Of a stretch of 64,000 nucleotides of DNA, positions 26,297 to 36,812 are shown in pieces. Position 1 is the first letter of the stretch. Every line of letters starts with the position of its first letter. The position numbers were made by a program, and so were the translations under genes. Source of the stretch: Rhodovulum sp. (lineage in GTDB: Bacteria > Pseudomonadota > Alphaproteobacteria > Rhodobacterales > Rhodobacteraceae). The notes beneath the pieces were generated by a model. The model was not told the DNA's origin, searched no databases, and was given only the letters and a program-made list of their open reading frames with translations. The DNA is taken from the NCBI GenBank assembly GCA_020637615.1, contig JACKKC010000001.1:62001-126000 (forward strand), written 5' to 3'.

Positions 26297-27895
26297 TCAG
26301 TCGCCCGGCGCGGCCCCCGTCACCAGGCTCCCCGCCAAGGCGGCATCGATCAGCGCGATGGTCTCGGGAATGCCGAAGAGCGCGATGAAGCCGCCGAACC
26401 GCGGCCCCTGGGCCTCGCCGAGCAGCACTTCGTAGAGCGCGGCGAACCAGGCGCGCAGCGGCTCGAAGCCGTGCTCCTTGCCCACCGCGAAGACCATCGC
26501 CTGCAGGGCCTCCGGATCGGCCGGCCCAGACCAGGCCGCCAGCCTGTCGCGCAGATCCCCGAGCGCCGCCCGCTCGCGCTCGTCGGCGGGCCGGTAGGTC
26601 TTGGCCGGGCGCACGAAATCCTCGAAATACCGCAGCGCATAGCCGGCGGCGGCGTCGAGCCCCGGATGGGTCTCCGGCCCGGCCTCGGGGGCATAGCGGC
26701 GGATGAAGCCCCAGAGCGCGTTCTCGTCATGGGCATTCGCCGCGCTCGCGAGATTGAGCAGCATCGAATAGGGCACCACCATGTCGGAGGCGGGCGCCGC
26801 GCCCTGATGGATGTGCCAGACGGGATTGGCCAGCCGCTGGGCGGCATCCTGGCCCGGGAACGCCCGCAGATGCTGGTGATACTCGTCCATCGCCTTGGGG
26901 ATCACGTCGAAATGCAGCCGCTTCGCCGTCTTGGGCTTGGCATACATGAAGAGGCTCAGGCTCTCGGGGCTGGCATAGGTGAGCCATTCCTCCATCGACA
27001 GGCCGTTGCCCTTGGACTTGGAGATCTTCTGGCCCTTCTCGTCGTTGAAATGCTCGTAGTTGAAGATCTCCGGCGGCGGGCAGCCGAGCGCGCGGCAGAT
27101 CCGCACCCCGAGCTCCGCGCTCGGGATCAGGTCCTTGCCGAACATCTCGTAATCGACCCCGAGCGCGGCCCAGCGCATCGCCCAGTCGGGCTTCCACTGC
27201 AGCTTGACATGGCCGCCGGTCACCGGGATCTCGATCCGCTCGCCGTCGGGCTCGGCATAGACGATCGTGCCCCGCTCCACATGGCGCTCGAGCGTCGGCA
27301 CCTGGAGCACGTGGCCGGTCTTCGGACTGATCGGCATGAAGGGCGAATAGGTGGCCTGGCGGTCCGCGCCGAGGCTCGGCAGCATGATCTCCATCACCGC
27401 GTCGAAGCGCTCCAGCACCCGCAGCAGCATCGCGTCGAAACGGCCCGCGCGGTAGTATTCGGTGGCGCTGGCGAATTCGTACTCGAACCCGAAGGCGTCG
27501 AGGAAGGCGCAGAGCCGCGCGTTGTTGTGGGCGCCGAAGCTCGCATGGGTGCCGAAGGGGTCGCGCACCCGCGTCAGAGGCAGGTTCAGGTCGGCCTTCA
27601 GCGCCTCCTGCATCGGCACGTTGCCCGGAACCTTCCTGAGCCCGTCCATGTCGTCGGAGAAGCAGATCAGCCGGGTAGGGATGTCCGAGAGCGCCTCGAA
27701 GGCGCGCCGCACCATGGTCGTGCGCGCCACTTCGCCGAAGGTGCCGATATGCGGCAGACCGGAGGGCCCGTAGCCGGTCTCGAAGAGCACGTAGCCCTTC
27801 TCGGGCGGCGCCTCCGCATAGCGCCGGACCAGCCGCCGGGCTTCCTCGAAGGGCCAGGCCTTGGCCTCCAGCGCCGCGCTCCGCGTCTCGTCCAT
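26297..27895 (-). CDS. lysK: Lysine--tRNA ligase, class I (archaeal type)
   Basis: 532 residues, the usual length of alphaproteobacterial class I LysRS. The first motif is PHIGT near residues 48-52 and the second is KISKS at 290-294, followed by GNGLSMEEWL. It charges tRNA-Lys in the cytoplasm. Class I LysRS is unrelated to the class II enzyme of most bacteria and is typical of alphaproteobacteria and spirochaetes. A GAGG-like site is weak; the ATG at 27895 is the only start giving the full N-terminal domain. Confidence 0.95.
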   Translation of the reverse strand: MDETRSAALEAKAWPFEEARRLVRRYAEAPPEKGYVLFETGYGPSGLPHIGTFGEVARTTMVRRAFEALSDIPTRLICFSDDMDGLRKVPGNVPMQEALKADLNLPLTRVRDPFGTHASFGAHNNARLCAFLDAFGFEYEFASATEYYRAGRFDAMLLRVLERFDAVMEIMLPSLGADRQATYSPFMPISPKTGHVLQVPTLERHVERGTIVYAEPDGERIEIPVTGGHVKLQWKPDWAMRWAALGVDYEMFGKDLIPSAELGVRICRALGCPPPEIFNYEHFNDEKGQKISKSKGNGLSMEEWLTYASPESLSLFMYAKPKTAKRLHFDVIPKAMDEYHQHLRAFPGQDAAQRLANPVWHIHQGAAPASDMVVPYSMLLNLASAANAHDENALWGFIRRYAPEAGPETHPGLDAAAGYALRYFEDFVRPAKTYRPADERERAALGDLRDRLAAWSGPADPEALQAMVFAVGKEHGFEPLRAWFAALYEVLLGEAQGPRFGGFIALFGIPETIALIDAALAGSLVTGAAPGD

Positions 27896-28009
27896 GGCGA
27901 ATCCGCCCCCCGCCCGTGCCGGCCGCCCCGACGGCCCGCTTCCTATTGCCCGCCCGCCTGCCGGTCAATACAAGCGGAGGCAAGCGCCGCGGCCAGTCAG
28001 GACCATGCC

Positions 28010-28453
28010 ATGCCCGCCTCCGAATACACGCCGGCCTCGTTCTCGACCCAGGATGCGCTGGTCGCGGTCATGGTCGCGGTCTCCGCCTCCGACGAGAACA
28101 TCACCACGCGCGAGCTGCTCTCGATCAGCCGCATGGTCGACACGCTGCCCGTCTTCGAGGGCTACGACCTCGACCGGGTGCGCACCGTCAGCCAGACGGT
28201 CTTCGATCTCTTCACCGAGGAGGACGGGCTCGACGCGCTCTTCGGGCTGGTGCGCGACGCGCTGCCCGAGGCGATCGCCGAGACCGCCTATGCGCTGGCC
28301 TGCGACGTCGCCGCCGCCGATGGCCATGCCTTCCAGGCGGAGCTGCAGTTCCTGCTCGAGCTGCGCCACGAACTCGGCATCGACCGGCTCCACGCCGCGG
28401 CGATCGAGCGCGGCAGCGCCGCCCGCCACCGCCACCTGCCCAAGGACAATTGA
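28010..28453 (+). CDS. TerB-like (tellurite resistance B) domain protein
   Basis: 147 residues, mostly helical. It has the duplicated acidic TerB pattern: AVMVAVSASDENITTREL near residue 20 and ALACDVAAADGHAFQAEL near 90. Such proteins may sense metal or act as scaffolds; tellurite resistance itself is not implied. The ATG is at 28010 with AGGA upstream. It is divergent from lysK with 114 bp between the two starts. Confidence 0.8.
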   Translation: MPASEYTPASFSTQDALVAVMVAVSASDENITTRELLSISRMVDTLPVFEGYDLDRVRTVSQTVFDLFTEEDGLDALFGLVRDALPEAIAETAYALACDVAAADGHAFQAELQFLLELRHELGIDRLHAAAIERGSAARHRHLPKDN

Positions 28454-28543
28454 TCCCGACGACGGCCCATCAGCCCGCCTCCCCCGAAGCGAGCCTCGGG
28501 AGAGGGAGAAGGCCGCGCCCCGCGCGGCCCGTGGAGCATTCCC

Positions 28544-28738
28544 CCCCGGACCGAAAAGGCGAGGCGCCGGTGGCGCGTCGCCCGGTCCGGTCGCCCGTAG
28601 GCGTGAGCCGCAGGGCGAGGGGGGAGGGGCCTTCCCGCCGGTTGAGGATCGGGATGCGTCGGTCCTGGACGGTGCGCAAAGCGCGCCGGCCCCGGGGAGA
28701 GCCGACGCGGCCCGATCGCCACGTGTCGATCGGGCTTG
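28544..28738 (+). repeat. Dispersed repeat family 1, copy 2
   Basis: Counterpart of 3891-4083 in the same orientation, starting at CCCCGGACCG and ending at CGATCGGGCT. It fills about half of the 417-bp gap between the TerB-like gene and nadD. The remainder of the gap shows nothing I can name apart from GC-rich inverted stretches. Confidence 0.75.
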
Positions 28739-28870
28739 AGCCCTCGGCCTGGGAGGATCCGTGTGGTGGCAAATCCGCGACGGGAATGCGGCGCCGCTAC
28801 GGCTCCCGCTCGTGCTTCCCCGTAGCATTCACCCGGACCCATCGCGCGGCATCGCCGGCCCCCGGCCGGG

Positions 28871-29500
28871 CTATCGCCGCCAGGAGCCGAGCGCGCGCAG
28901 TTCGCTCGACGAGAGATCCAGCATCCGCCCGGTGAGCAGGGTCCAGCAGGGCGGATCGGCGAGCGCCAGCCTGCCGGCCTGCGCCGCCGGCAGCCGCCAG
29001 CGGCCGTAGCGCCGCGCCGCCGGCGAGAGGCCGGCGCGCAACTGCTCGCCCGGCCGCGCCAGCACGCCGACCGGGACGCGCGCCATGATCTCGTCCCAGC
29101 GATCCCAGCGGTGGAACCCGGCGAGATTGTCGGCGCCCATCAGCCAGACGAAATGGACCCCGCGATAGCGCATGCCGAGCGCGGCCAGCGTCTCGGCGGT
29201 GTAGCGCGTTCCCAGCCGCGCCTCGATGTCGGTCACCGCGACGCGCGGATGCGTCACGATCTCCCGCGCCGCCGCGAGCCGCCGGCCCATCTCGGCGGGC
29301 GCGGCCGGCTTCAGCGGGTTGCCCAGGCTGACCAGCCACCAGACGCGATCCAGCCGGAAGGCCCTGAGCGCCCAGCGCGTGACATGGACGTGGCCGGCAT
29401 GGGGCGGGTCGAAGGAGCCGCCGAGCAGACCGATGCGCTGGCCGGGCAGGGCGACGGGACCGGACGGAAGCACGCAGGCGATCTCCTCGGGACGGGCCAT
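28871..29500 (-). CDS. nadD: Nicotinate-nucleotide adenylyltransferase
   Basis: 209 residues. The nucleotidyltransferase motif GGSFDPPHAGH is at about residues 27-37, with the central GADNLAGFHRWDRW typical of NadD and a C-terminal SSSELRALG replacing the usual SSTxIR. It adds AMP to nicotinate mononucleotide in NAD synthesis. The ATG at 29500 is chosen over longer forms, which add only low-complexity sequence. The usual neighbours rsfS and proA are not adjacent here. Confidence 0.92.
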   Translation of the reverse strand: MARPEEIACVLPSGPVALPGQRIGLLGGSFDPPHAGHVHVTRWALRAFRLDRVWWLVSLGNPLKPAAPAEMGRRLAAAREIVTHPRVAVTDIEARLGTRYTAETLAALGMRYRGVHFVWLMGADNLAGFHRWDRWDEIMARVPVGVLARPGEQLRAGLSPAARRYGRWRLPAAQAGRLALADPPCWTLLTGRMLDLSSSELRALGSWRR

Positions 29501-29673
29501 GGCATTCGGAAGGCAGGGCGTCGGCGCTGTCAATCCATGCGCCCGCCCGAGGTCCCGTTCCGGGGCGAGCGCGGGCGGCCGGCATCCCGGGGCCCGGCGA
29601 AGAACAGTGTTGCACGAAAGCCAGCATCGCGCCGGGACACTGCAAATGGCTTGCTTGCGCGGCCGCGAAAGTA

Positions 29674-29688
29674 TTAACCTTTTGTTAA
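29674..29688 (+). promoter_or_regulatory. CtrA-type box TTAA-N7-TTAA upstream of the OmpA-type gene
   Basis: TTAACCTTTTGTTAAC is an exact TTAA-N7-TTAAC match in a short AT-rich patch, 45 bp before the ATG at 29733. It is the second full CtrA consensus in the window (first at 26267). The position suits direct control of the envelope protein gene. Confidence 0.6.
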
Positions 29689-29732
29689 CGATTTGTCCCG
29701 GCTGCGGTCGCCTTAGTCCGGAAGGACGGTTC

Positions 29733-30662
29733 ATGCGCGCAAAACAAGTAGCCATCGCGAGCCTCCTTGCCGGTGCAGCGGTCGTCGGCATCGCCGCGCT
29801 GCGCGGCGGCCCGCCGGCGGAACCCGAGGCCGGCGTCGAGATCGCGGCCGCCTCGTCGGAAGACGCGGCCGCCGCCGACCAGGACGCGCTGCCGGCCGGT
29901 GCCGAAGGCACCGCCAGCATCGACGAATTGACCGCGATGCTCGCCGAGCGCGACGCGGCGCTCGAGACGATCACCGCCGCCGTCGAGCGTGCCGAAGCCG
30001 CGGTCGAGACCCTGACCGCGACGGTCAGCGAACGCGACGCGACCATCGAGAAACTGACCGCGACGGTCAGCGAGCGCGACGCTACCATCGAGGAACTTCG
30101 CAACCGTCTCAGCTTCTTGCAGGATGAACCTGATGCAAAGGCCGAACTCGTGGCGCTGGTTGCGCCCGACGGGGCGGGGGGGCAGCCCGGCCTGCCGGTG
30201 ACGCCCGCCGCAATGCCCGCCACGCTCGCCGGCGGCATCGCGCTTTTCGAGCAGGAACTCGCCGCGGCCAAGGCCGAGCCCGACGCGCCGCCGCCTCTGC
30301 CCGCCGACCGGCCGCTGACGGAGGTGCATTTCGAGATCGCCAGCGCGAAGCTCACCCCCGGCGGCGAGGAGCGCGCCATCGCTGCCGCCCGCACGCTCGC
30401 CGCCATGAACCTCGACCGGATCCGCATCGCCGGCCACACCGACCGCGTCGGCAACCCGGATGCGAACCGCCGGCTCTCCGAGGCGCGCGCCGAAGCGGTG
30501 GCGCAGGTGCTGATCGACGCGGGCCTGCCGCGCGAGCGCATCGAGATCGAGCCCATGGGGGAGACCCCCGAGATGGCCCCCGTCGCCACTTCCGACGGCA
30601 TCTCCGAGCCGCTCAACCGCTGCGTCGGCATCTATCCGATCGTCCTGGCCTCGGCGGAATGA
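29733..30662 (+). CDS. OmpA-family envelope protein with coiled-coil repeats
   Basis: 309 residues, ATG 29733. An N-terminal hydrophobic segment (about 5-25) serves as anchor or signal. Residues ~65-125 form a coiled coil with a near-exact 14-residue repeat (LTATVSERDATIEK / LTATVSERDATIEE). The C-terminal OmpA domain (from ~200) binds peptidoglycan: LTEVHFEIASAKLTPGGEE and GHTDRVGNPDANRRLSEARA. It probably tethers the envelope. The stop overlaps the start of the next gene (ATGA), implying co-translation. Confidence 0.88.
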   Translation: MRAKQVAIASLLAGAAVVGIAALRGGPPAEPEAGVEIAAASSEDAAAADQDALPAGAEGTASIDELTAMLAERDAALETITAAVERAEAAVETLTATVSERDATIEKLTATVSERDATIEELRNRLSFLQDEPDAKAELVALVAPDGAGGQPGLPVTPAAMPATLAGGIALFEQELAAAKAEPDAPPPLPADRPLTEVHFEIASAKLTPGGEERAIAAARTLAAMNLDRIRIAGHTDRVGNPDANRRLSEARAEAVAQVLIDAGLPRERIEIEPMGETPEMAPVATSDGISEPLNRCVGIYPIVLASAE

Positions 30663-31159
30663 AGCCTGCAGCCATTGCGCTTGCTGCCACGCTCGCCCTC
30701 CCGGGCCAATCTGCTGCCGCAGACCCCGCCGACGACGCCGCTTATATCGTCAGCCAAGCGCTTACACCGGAGATGTTCGATGGCATGACTGCGGCGCTTG
30801 GTCCGCTGGTCGCCTCGGCGATGACGAATGACCTGCGCAACCAGGGCATCACGGTCAGCGACATGGATGCCGTCACCGCCATCACTTTCGAGATACTCCG
30901 CGAGGAGTTTTCATCTCTGATGAGCGCGCAGGTCACCCAGCTCTATCTCGAGAATTTCTCCCCGCTGGAGCTTTCCGATATTGCCACGTTCTACCGATCC
31001 GAAACGGGCCAGGCTATGCTTCGCAAGACACCTCGGCTGATGCAGGAGGCAGCGCTCATGGGCCAGAGCGTCGCCGCCGAGGCTGCCAATCGGCTCGGCC
31101 CGCGCATCGCGGAGCGCCTCGTGCGCGAGGGCATTGGCGTGAAGGTCGAACCGCAGTAG
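30659..31159 (+). CDS. DUF2059 family secreted protein
   Basis: 166 residues with a signal peptide (LAATLALPGQSAAA). The C-terminal half has the DUF2059 pattern: an IATFYRSETGQAMLRKTPRL segment preceded by LYLENFSPLELSD. The function of the family is unknown; members are periplasmic and helical. It overlaps the OmpA-type gene by 4 bp and so probably shares its CtrA-linked promoter. It is somewhat less GC-biased than the neighbours. Confidence 0.85.
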   Translation: MKPAAIALAATLALPGQSAAADPADDAAYIVSQALTPEMFDGMTAALGPLVASAMTNDLRNQGITVSDMDAVTAITFEILREEFSSLMSAQVTQLYLENFSPLELSDIATFYRSETGQAMLRKTPRLMQEAALMGQSVAAEAANRLGPRIAERLVREGIGVKVEPQ

Positions 31160-31256
31160 CCCCCCGACGCTATCCCGACCGCCCCCACCGATTGCAGCCT
31201 CCCGCCCGAGCGGCTAGAAGCCGCCGACTCCGCATCGATTGGCAAGGATCCGGCCC

Positions 31257-32912
<1,656 letters not shown>

Positions 32913-33361
32913 GCAGCGCTCAAGAAGTCTCCTGGTGCGGAGGGCGCGCCAAGTACCGACGACCCACCGTAATTCCGAGCTGACGCGGTATCGATCTAAT
33001 GCCTTTCCATAACGACGTTGGCCGTGATCTCCGGAACGAGTCCGACGACGAAGCGCAGCGAGATGAACTGCGCTCGCTGGCCGGCGGTCCTATGCTTCGG
33101 CGGCGCTGGCCGGCAGTCCACACGTTGGCACGGGTTCGCGCAATCTAGCGCGGTCCGCGGCGCAAGAGGAAGACGAAATCGGCGCATAGGATTGCTTGAA
33201 AGCGTGATCTGGCATCCCAAAGCATGTTAACCTTTCAAACGAGTTCTGATTCGCGAAAATCGTTTCGTTAACGTGGATGGCTCCGGAGCGCTGATGGGCG
33301 TTGGGGTATTGATTTTCACTAGTAATGCCGTTGGAAGCTTGACAAATCGCGAAGTCTTAAG
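32913..33361. other. Gap of ~450 bp at the boundary of an AT-rich accessory region
   Basis: I find no gene, RNA or clear repeat. Base composition falls sharply from about 33.2 kb onward. TTAAC half-sites occur near 33227 and 33270, but without the N7 spacing of a full CtrA box. This appears to be the left edge of inserted DNA; no attachment site or tRNA is visible. Confidence 0.6.
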
Positions 33362-34087
33362 ATGCCAAACGACAACGAAGAAGGCAGGGTCTCACTCTCA
33401 CCCTTCGTCAAGGATTCGGATCTGTTGCTCGTTGCAGCTGTCTCTGGCGCTGCCTTACTGGTCCTTGTGTTGTTTGGGTTGTCTCTATTTGGCTCTGGCC
33501 TTCTGGATTTCCAGTCCAAACCAGAGCATGGCGCTGAAGCCTACTTTAGCGAGGCCCTTTACTACAGAGAACGGCGGGTAAGTCTTGCATTGACGCTCAG
33601 ATCCTTCCTGACAGGCTTCTCGTTCGTCGTTGGATTGGCCCTTTCCACGATTGGGGGCGTTTTCATCCTTCGCCAGGTAACCTCTCTGACGAGATTTTCG
33701 GTGAACGCCCCGGAAACGAAAAATAACAAGGAAGAGGTCGACGGCGACGCTGGCTTAGAATGGAAGAAAAAATTTAATGATAGCCTTGCGAACGCTGCTT
33801 TCAAGCTTGAAGCATATTCTCCGGGAATAATTTTTCTTCTCGGTGGATTGATAATCATCGTGACGACACAATACTTTTCAATCCCAATTGCAACGATGGA
33901 CGTTTATCCTAGTCAGGCAATTGCCTACTGCGTAGATGCCGAAAGTAGTGAATTTGTAAATTGCGCAAGTCTAAACAGAGAGGCTGTTCAGGGCGGCGGT
34001 TCTGCCGTCGGCACCGATCCGGGGGACTATTTTGGTAATGCCCGTCTACTTCCTGCTGATGGAGGCAACGATGCAAATGGAAAGTAG
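33362..34087 (+). CDS. Unrecognised three-helix membrane protein in AT-rich DNA
   Basis: 241 residues, ATG 33362. Predicted membrane helices are at about 20-45, 81-104 and 153-171, with a charged cytoplasmic loop between the second and third (NNKEEVDGDAGLEWKKKF) and a ~70-residue C-terminal tail with two cysteines. No family is recognised. Codon use is clearly less GC-biased than the core genes, which suggests transfer. It overlaps the next gene by 17 bp, so the two are probably co-translated. Confidence 0.6.
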   Translation: MPNDNEEGRVSLSPFVKDSDLLLVAAVSGAALLVLVLFGLSLFGSGLLDFQSKPEHGAEAYFSEALYYRERRVSLALTLRSFLTGFSFVVGLALSTIGGVFILRQVTSLTRFSVNAPETKNNKEEVDGDAGLEWKKKFNDSLANAAFKLEAYSPGIIFLLGGLIIIVTTQYFSIPIATMDVYPSQAIAYCVDAESSEFVNCASLNREAVQGGGSAVGTDPGDYFGNARLLPADGGNDANGK

Positions 34088-34475
34088 GACACCAATGATA
34101 ATTCTGGCCGTTGCGGCCTCCTTGTTTGCAGCGACCGTTCCGACTTCAAGCTTTGGTCAGGCGTGCGCGGAGAACAGCGAGACATTTTCGCGGGCATGCG
34201 TCGACGATGCGTATTCTGTTGGATTTGATAGGGGCTATCGGGCAGCTTGCCTGAGCGTAGGCGGTTCGACGAGCGTGGCTCTTGGAACCTACAACTGTAC
34301 GAGGCAAGACGACCATCCATCTGCCCCAGTATACACTATGGGAACGGGTTCTACGATAAGTTCTACGGGTACAGGCGTTACCAGCGGTTTGGAAATTGAC
34401 CCGGATCTTCTGAACAGCCTAAATCTCAACACTATTCAACCTGGCTTCGGCGGTTTTGGGCAGCCACAGGAGTAA
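34071..34475 (+). CDS. Small secreted cysteine-containing protein, unrecognised
   Basis: 134 residues. The ATG at 34071 is chosen for the GGAGG 5 bp upstream; alternative in-frame starts at 34032 and 34059 lack one. The signal peptide ends about SFGQA. The mature part has cysteines in ACAENSE, RACVDDAY, AACLSVGG and YNCTRQ, probably two disulfides, then a Gly/Thr/Ser-rich tail. Its pairing with the preceding membrane protein echoes the pair at 54977-56602, though the proteins do not look alike. Confidence 0.6.
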   Translation: MQMESRTPMIILAVAASLFAATVPTSSFGQACAENSETFSRACVDDAYSVGFDRGYRAACLSVGGSTSVALGTYNCTRQDDHPSAPVYTMGTGSTISSTGTGVTSGLEIDPDLLNSLNLNTIQPGFGGFGQPQE

Positions 34476-34585
34476 GGATTCAGTCAGAAAGTGAGTAAGG
34501 ATTGATATCGCTGGCCAACGTCACTACCCTAGCGCTTCTTCAATATGTTCTTTTCACCCTCAGACTTATCATAAGGTTCCGAAAT

Positions 34586-35119
34586 ATGGCTCAGATACTC
34601 GAGTAAACCAAAGGAAAGGCGCGCGATCTACCGATCAGCGAACCCCTTCGTCTTCTCTTGTCCCAAGCCGCCAACGAATCGTCAATAGATTTAGTCCGAG
34701 TGACGTCTGGCGGGCAGTGTGCTTTGGGAACGTGTAACAAGAGAACTGGGTCTACGCGAAACGATCTGGGCCGCGCCGCAGATTTGGAGATTTGGCGGAA
34801 CGGCAAGGCTTTGGACTTTACGAAGTCAAAGGATCTTCCCTTCTTTGCAAACTTCGTTCGCGCTTGCGCAGCTCTTGGCGCCACCGGAATCGGAGCGGGA
34901 ACAGAATATATGGGGCCCAGGAGGGTCCACGTCGGTTACGGAAAGAGGGCAGTTTGGGGAGCCGGGGGAAAAGGAGCAAGTGCGCCGACATGGTTGAGGG
35001 AGGCGGCATCTTCCGGCTGGATGCTTCTAAATACCTCGCCAAATCAGCCCTTTGATGATTCAATCCGCTCCATGTTCGGGGATGGAGGGTTTGGTGGCGG
35101 GGCAGCCGGGTTTCTTTGA
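34586..35119 (+). pseudogene. Decayed M15-peptidase-like gene
   Basis: The ATG at 34586 is followed by MAQILE and an in-frame TAA at 34604. The frame then stays open to 35119 without a usable ATG or GTG. The body has the layout of M15-type (VanX/D-Ala-D-Ala) peptidases: TSGGQCALGTC, then GSTRNDLGRAADLEIW and RRVHVGYG. In the family the second block is SxxH-x2-G-x-A-x-D. Here the zinc-binding His is Asn. The 3' end runs into the IS5-type transposase gene. Stop codon, lost ligand and IS contact all suggest a dead peptidoglycan hydrolase. Confidence 0.6.
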
Positions 35120-36173
35120 TCTGGACGAGCGGTACGCGGCGCTGTCACGGACCGGCGATCCGCTTGAGCGGCTTGCCGCGGTGGTGAATTTCGAGCTCTT
35201 CCGGGCCGATCTCGACGCGGCGCTGGCCCGCTCCGACCGGTCGAAGGGGGGCCGGCCGCCGATGGACGTGGTGATGATGTTCAAGGTGCTGGTGATCCAG
35301 GCGCTCTACGGGCTGGCGGACGAACAGACCGAATTCCAGATCAGGGACCGGCTGAGCTTCATGCGCTTCCTTTGCCTCGACCTGCACGGGCGGGTTCCGG
35401 ACGCCCGCACGATCTGGCTGTTCCGCGAGCTGCTGACCAGGGCCAAGGCAATCGACGGTCTGTTCGCCCGCTTCGACGCGCATCTTCGCGACCGCGGCTA
35501 CCTCGCCATGGGCGGGCAGATGATCGACGCCTCGATCGTCGCCGCGCCGCGCCAGCGCAACACCGACGCGGAGAAGGCGGACCTCAAGGCCGGCCGCATC
35601 CCGGAGGACTGGGCGGCGAACCCGGCGAAGCTACGCCAGAAGGACCGCGACGGACGCTGGACCCTGAAGCGGGGACGGCGCAAGCGGAAGACCGACGGCA
35701 CGCCGATGATGGAGATCGCCACCCCGGTCTACGGATACAAGTCGCACATCGGCGTCGACCGCCGTCACCGGTTCATTCGCACCTGGTCGGTGACCGACGC
35801 GGCCCGGCACGACGGGCGCGAGTTGCCAGGGCTGCTGGACCGGAGCAACACAGGCTCATCGGTCTGGGCCGACACCGCGTATCGATCCGCCAAGAACGAA
35901 AAGCGCATCGCCAGAGCGGGGCTGGTCTCGAGAGTCCACTTCCGCAAGCCGCCCGGGAAGCCCATGCCCGAGCCGAAGCAGCGCGCCAACGCCGCCCGAT
36001 CGCGGGAACGGTCCGGCGTCGAGCATGTCTTCGCCGACCAGAAACATCGCATGGGCCTGTTCGTCCGCAGCATCGGCATCACCAGAGCCCGCACCAGGAT
36101 CGGCCTCGCCAACATCGCCTGCAACATGCGTCGGCTTCTGTTCTTGGAGACAACAACGGCCGCGCCGGCATAA
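35094..36173 (+). CDS. IS5-family DDE transposase
   Basis: 359 residues starting at GTG 35094, which has GGAGG 5 bp upstream and gives MAGQPGFFDLDERY, a familiar start of this group. Catalytic residues are probably Asp in GGQMIDASIV, Asp in SVWADTAYR and Glu in RSGVEHVFADQKHRMGL. It appears complete and high in GC, unlike the AT-rich DNA on its left. I could not identify matching terminal inverted repeats, so the element ends are not defined. Confidence 0.88.
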   Translation: MAGQPGFFDLDERYAALSRTGDPLERLAAVVNFELFRADLDAALARSDRSKGGRPPMDVVMMFKVLVIQALYGLADEQTEFQIRDRLSFMRFLCLDLHGRVPDARTIWLFRELLTRAKAIDGLFARFDAHLRDRGYLAMGGQMIDASIVAAPRQRNTDAEKADLKAGRIPEDWAANPAKLRQKDRDGRWTLKRGRRKRKTDGTPMMEIATPVYGYKSHIGVDRRHRFIRTWSVTDAARHDGRELPGLLDRSNTGSSVWADTAYRSAKNEKRIARAGLVSRVHFRKPPGKPMPEPKQRANAARSRERSGVEHVFADQKHRMGLFVRSIGITRARTRIGLANIACNMRRLLFLETTTAAPA

Positions 36174-36250
36174 CGGCAAACGACCCCAGCCGGAGGATCT
36201 CGGAACGCCAAGCGTACTCGCGTGAGACACGGCCCGGTCGCAGGCCGCCG

Positions 36251-36586
36251 ATGAGCCAGGCAACGAACATCGATCAATGGAAAATAGAAGTGTCCGGCTG
36301 GAGCGCCCCGCTTCTCTTGGCTTCTGAAACGTATAGGGTCACCGCCCGGGACGGTTTAATATTGCGCGCAGGTCCAGGTACCGACTTTCCGAGAATTGCA
36401 AATCTGAACGTGGGTACATTGGTACACAGGGTGGCGCTTGATGGTCCAAGTCGAGAGTGGGCGAGAGTCGATCTGAGAGGAAATGGCCCCATCGACGGTC
36501 ACGCGCACAGCGCTTTCCTAGAGCCTTTGGAGGCGTTCATAGATGACAATGAGGAAGACTGCGACGACTGTGGCGTTGACGCTTAG
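36251..36586 (+). CDS. Bacterial SH3-domain protein
   Basis: 111 residues. The core VTARDGLILRAGPGTDF followed by NLNVGTLVHRV is a typical bacterial SH3 (SH3b) fold that binds peptidoglycan or peptides. No signal peptide is visible. The acidic tail ends in DDNEEDCDDCG. It may belong functionally with the M15-like remnant on the other side of the IS, since wall hydrolases and SH3b domains often go together. The start at 36251 has no strong ribosome site. Confidence 0.6.
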   Translation: MSQATNIDQWKIEVSGWSAPLLLASETYRVTARDGLILRAGPGTDFPRIANLNVGTLVHRVALDGPSREWARVDLRGNGPIDGHAHSAFLEPLEAFIDDNEEDCDDCGVDA

Positions 36587-36713
36587 TTGTCTTGTACGCA
36601 GTGGACGCGCTTGCAGGCCGAGTATTCGGCTATCGCCTTCTGCGTCCGCTGTGCCACGATCTTGCACGATCAACGCCGGCCGCGTGCGTGCAAGTTTGGC
36701 GGTCCACCGCATC

Positions 36714-36812
36714 GGCGGTGGGCACTGGACGACAATCTACACGCTGCGGGGCGAAACGGTACGGAACATGTCGGTCCGCCGGGCGGGGACGGGCGAGATC
36801 GGTGCAAAATAA
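36714..36812 (+). pseudogene. Remnant of brnT-type toxin (C-terminal end)
   Basis: The last ~32 residues of this frame (TTIYTLRGETVRNMSVRRAG) resemble the C-terminal strand and helix of BrnT ribonuclease toxins (YT.RG..IRIIS.RRA). No BrnT-like N-terminus precedes it; upstream sequence in frame is unrelated Arg/Ser-rich filler. It overlaps the brnA-like start by 11 bp, the usual toxin-antitoxin arrangement. Confidence 0.45.

Noticed and set aside
28010..28453. Tellurite resistance operon
   Set aside because: Only a TerB-like single domain is present; no terA, terC, terD or terZ genes nearby.
33273..33581. Overlapping 102-residue frame at the start of the islet
   Set aside because: It shares DNA with the better-supported membrane gene at 33362 and has no coding character.
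34658..35119. Intact gene starting at TTG 34658
   Set aside because: No ribosome site there, and the homologous frame extends upstream to an ATG interrupted by TAA, which fits a pseudogene better.
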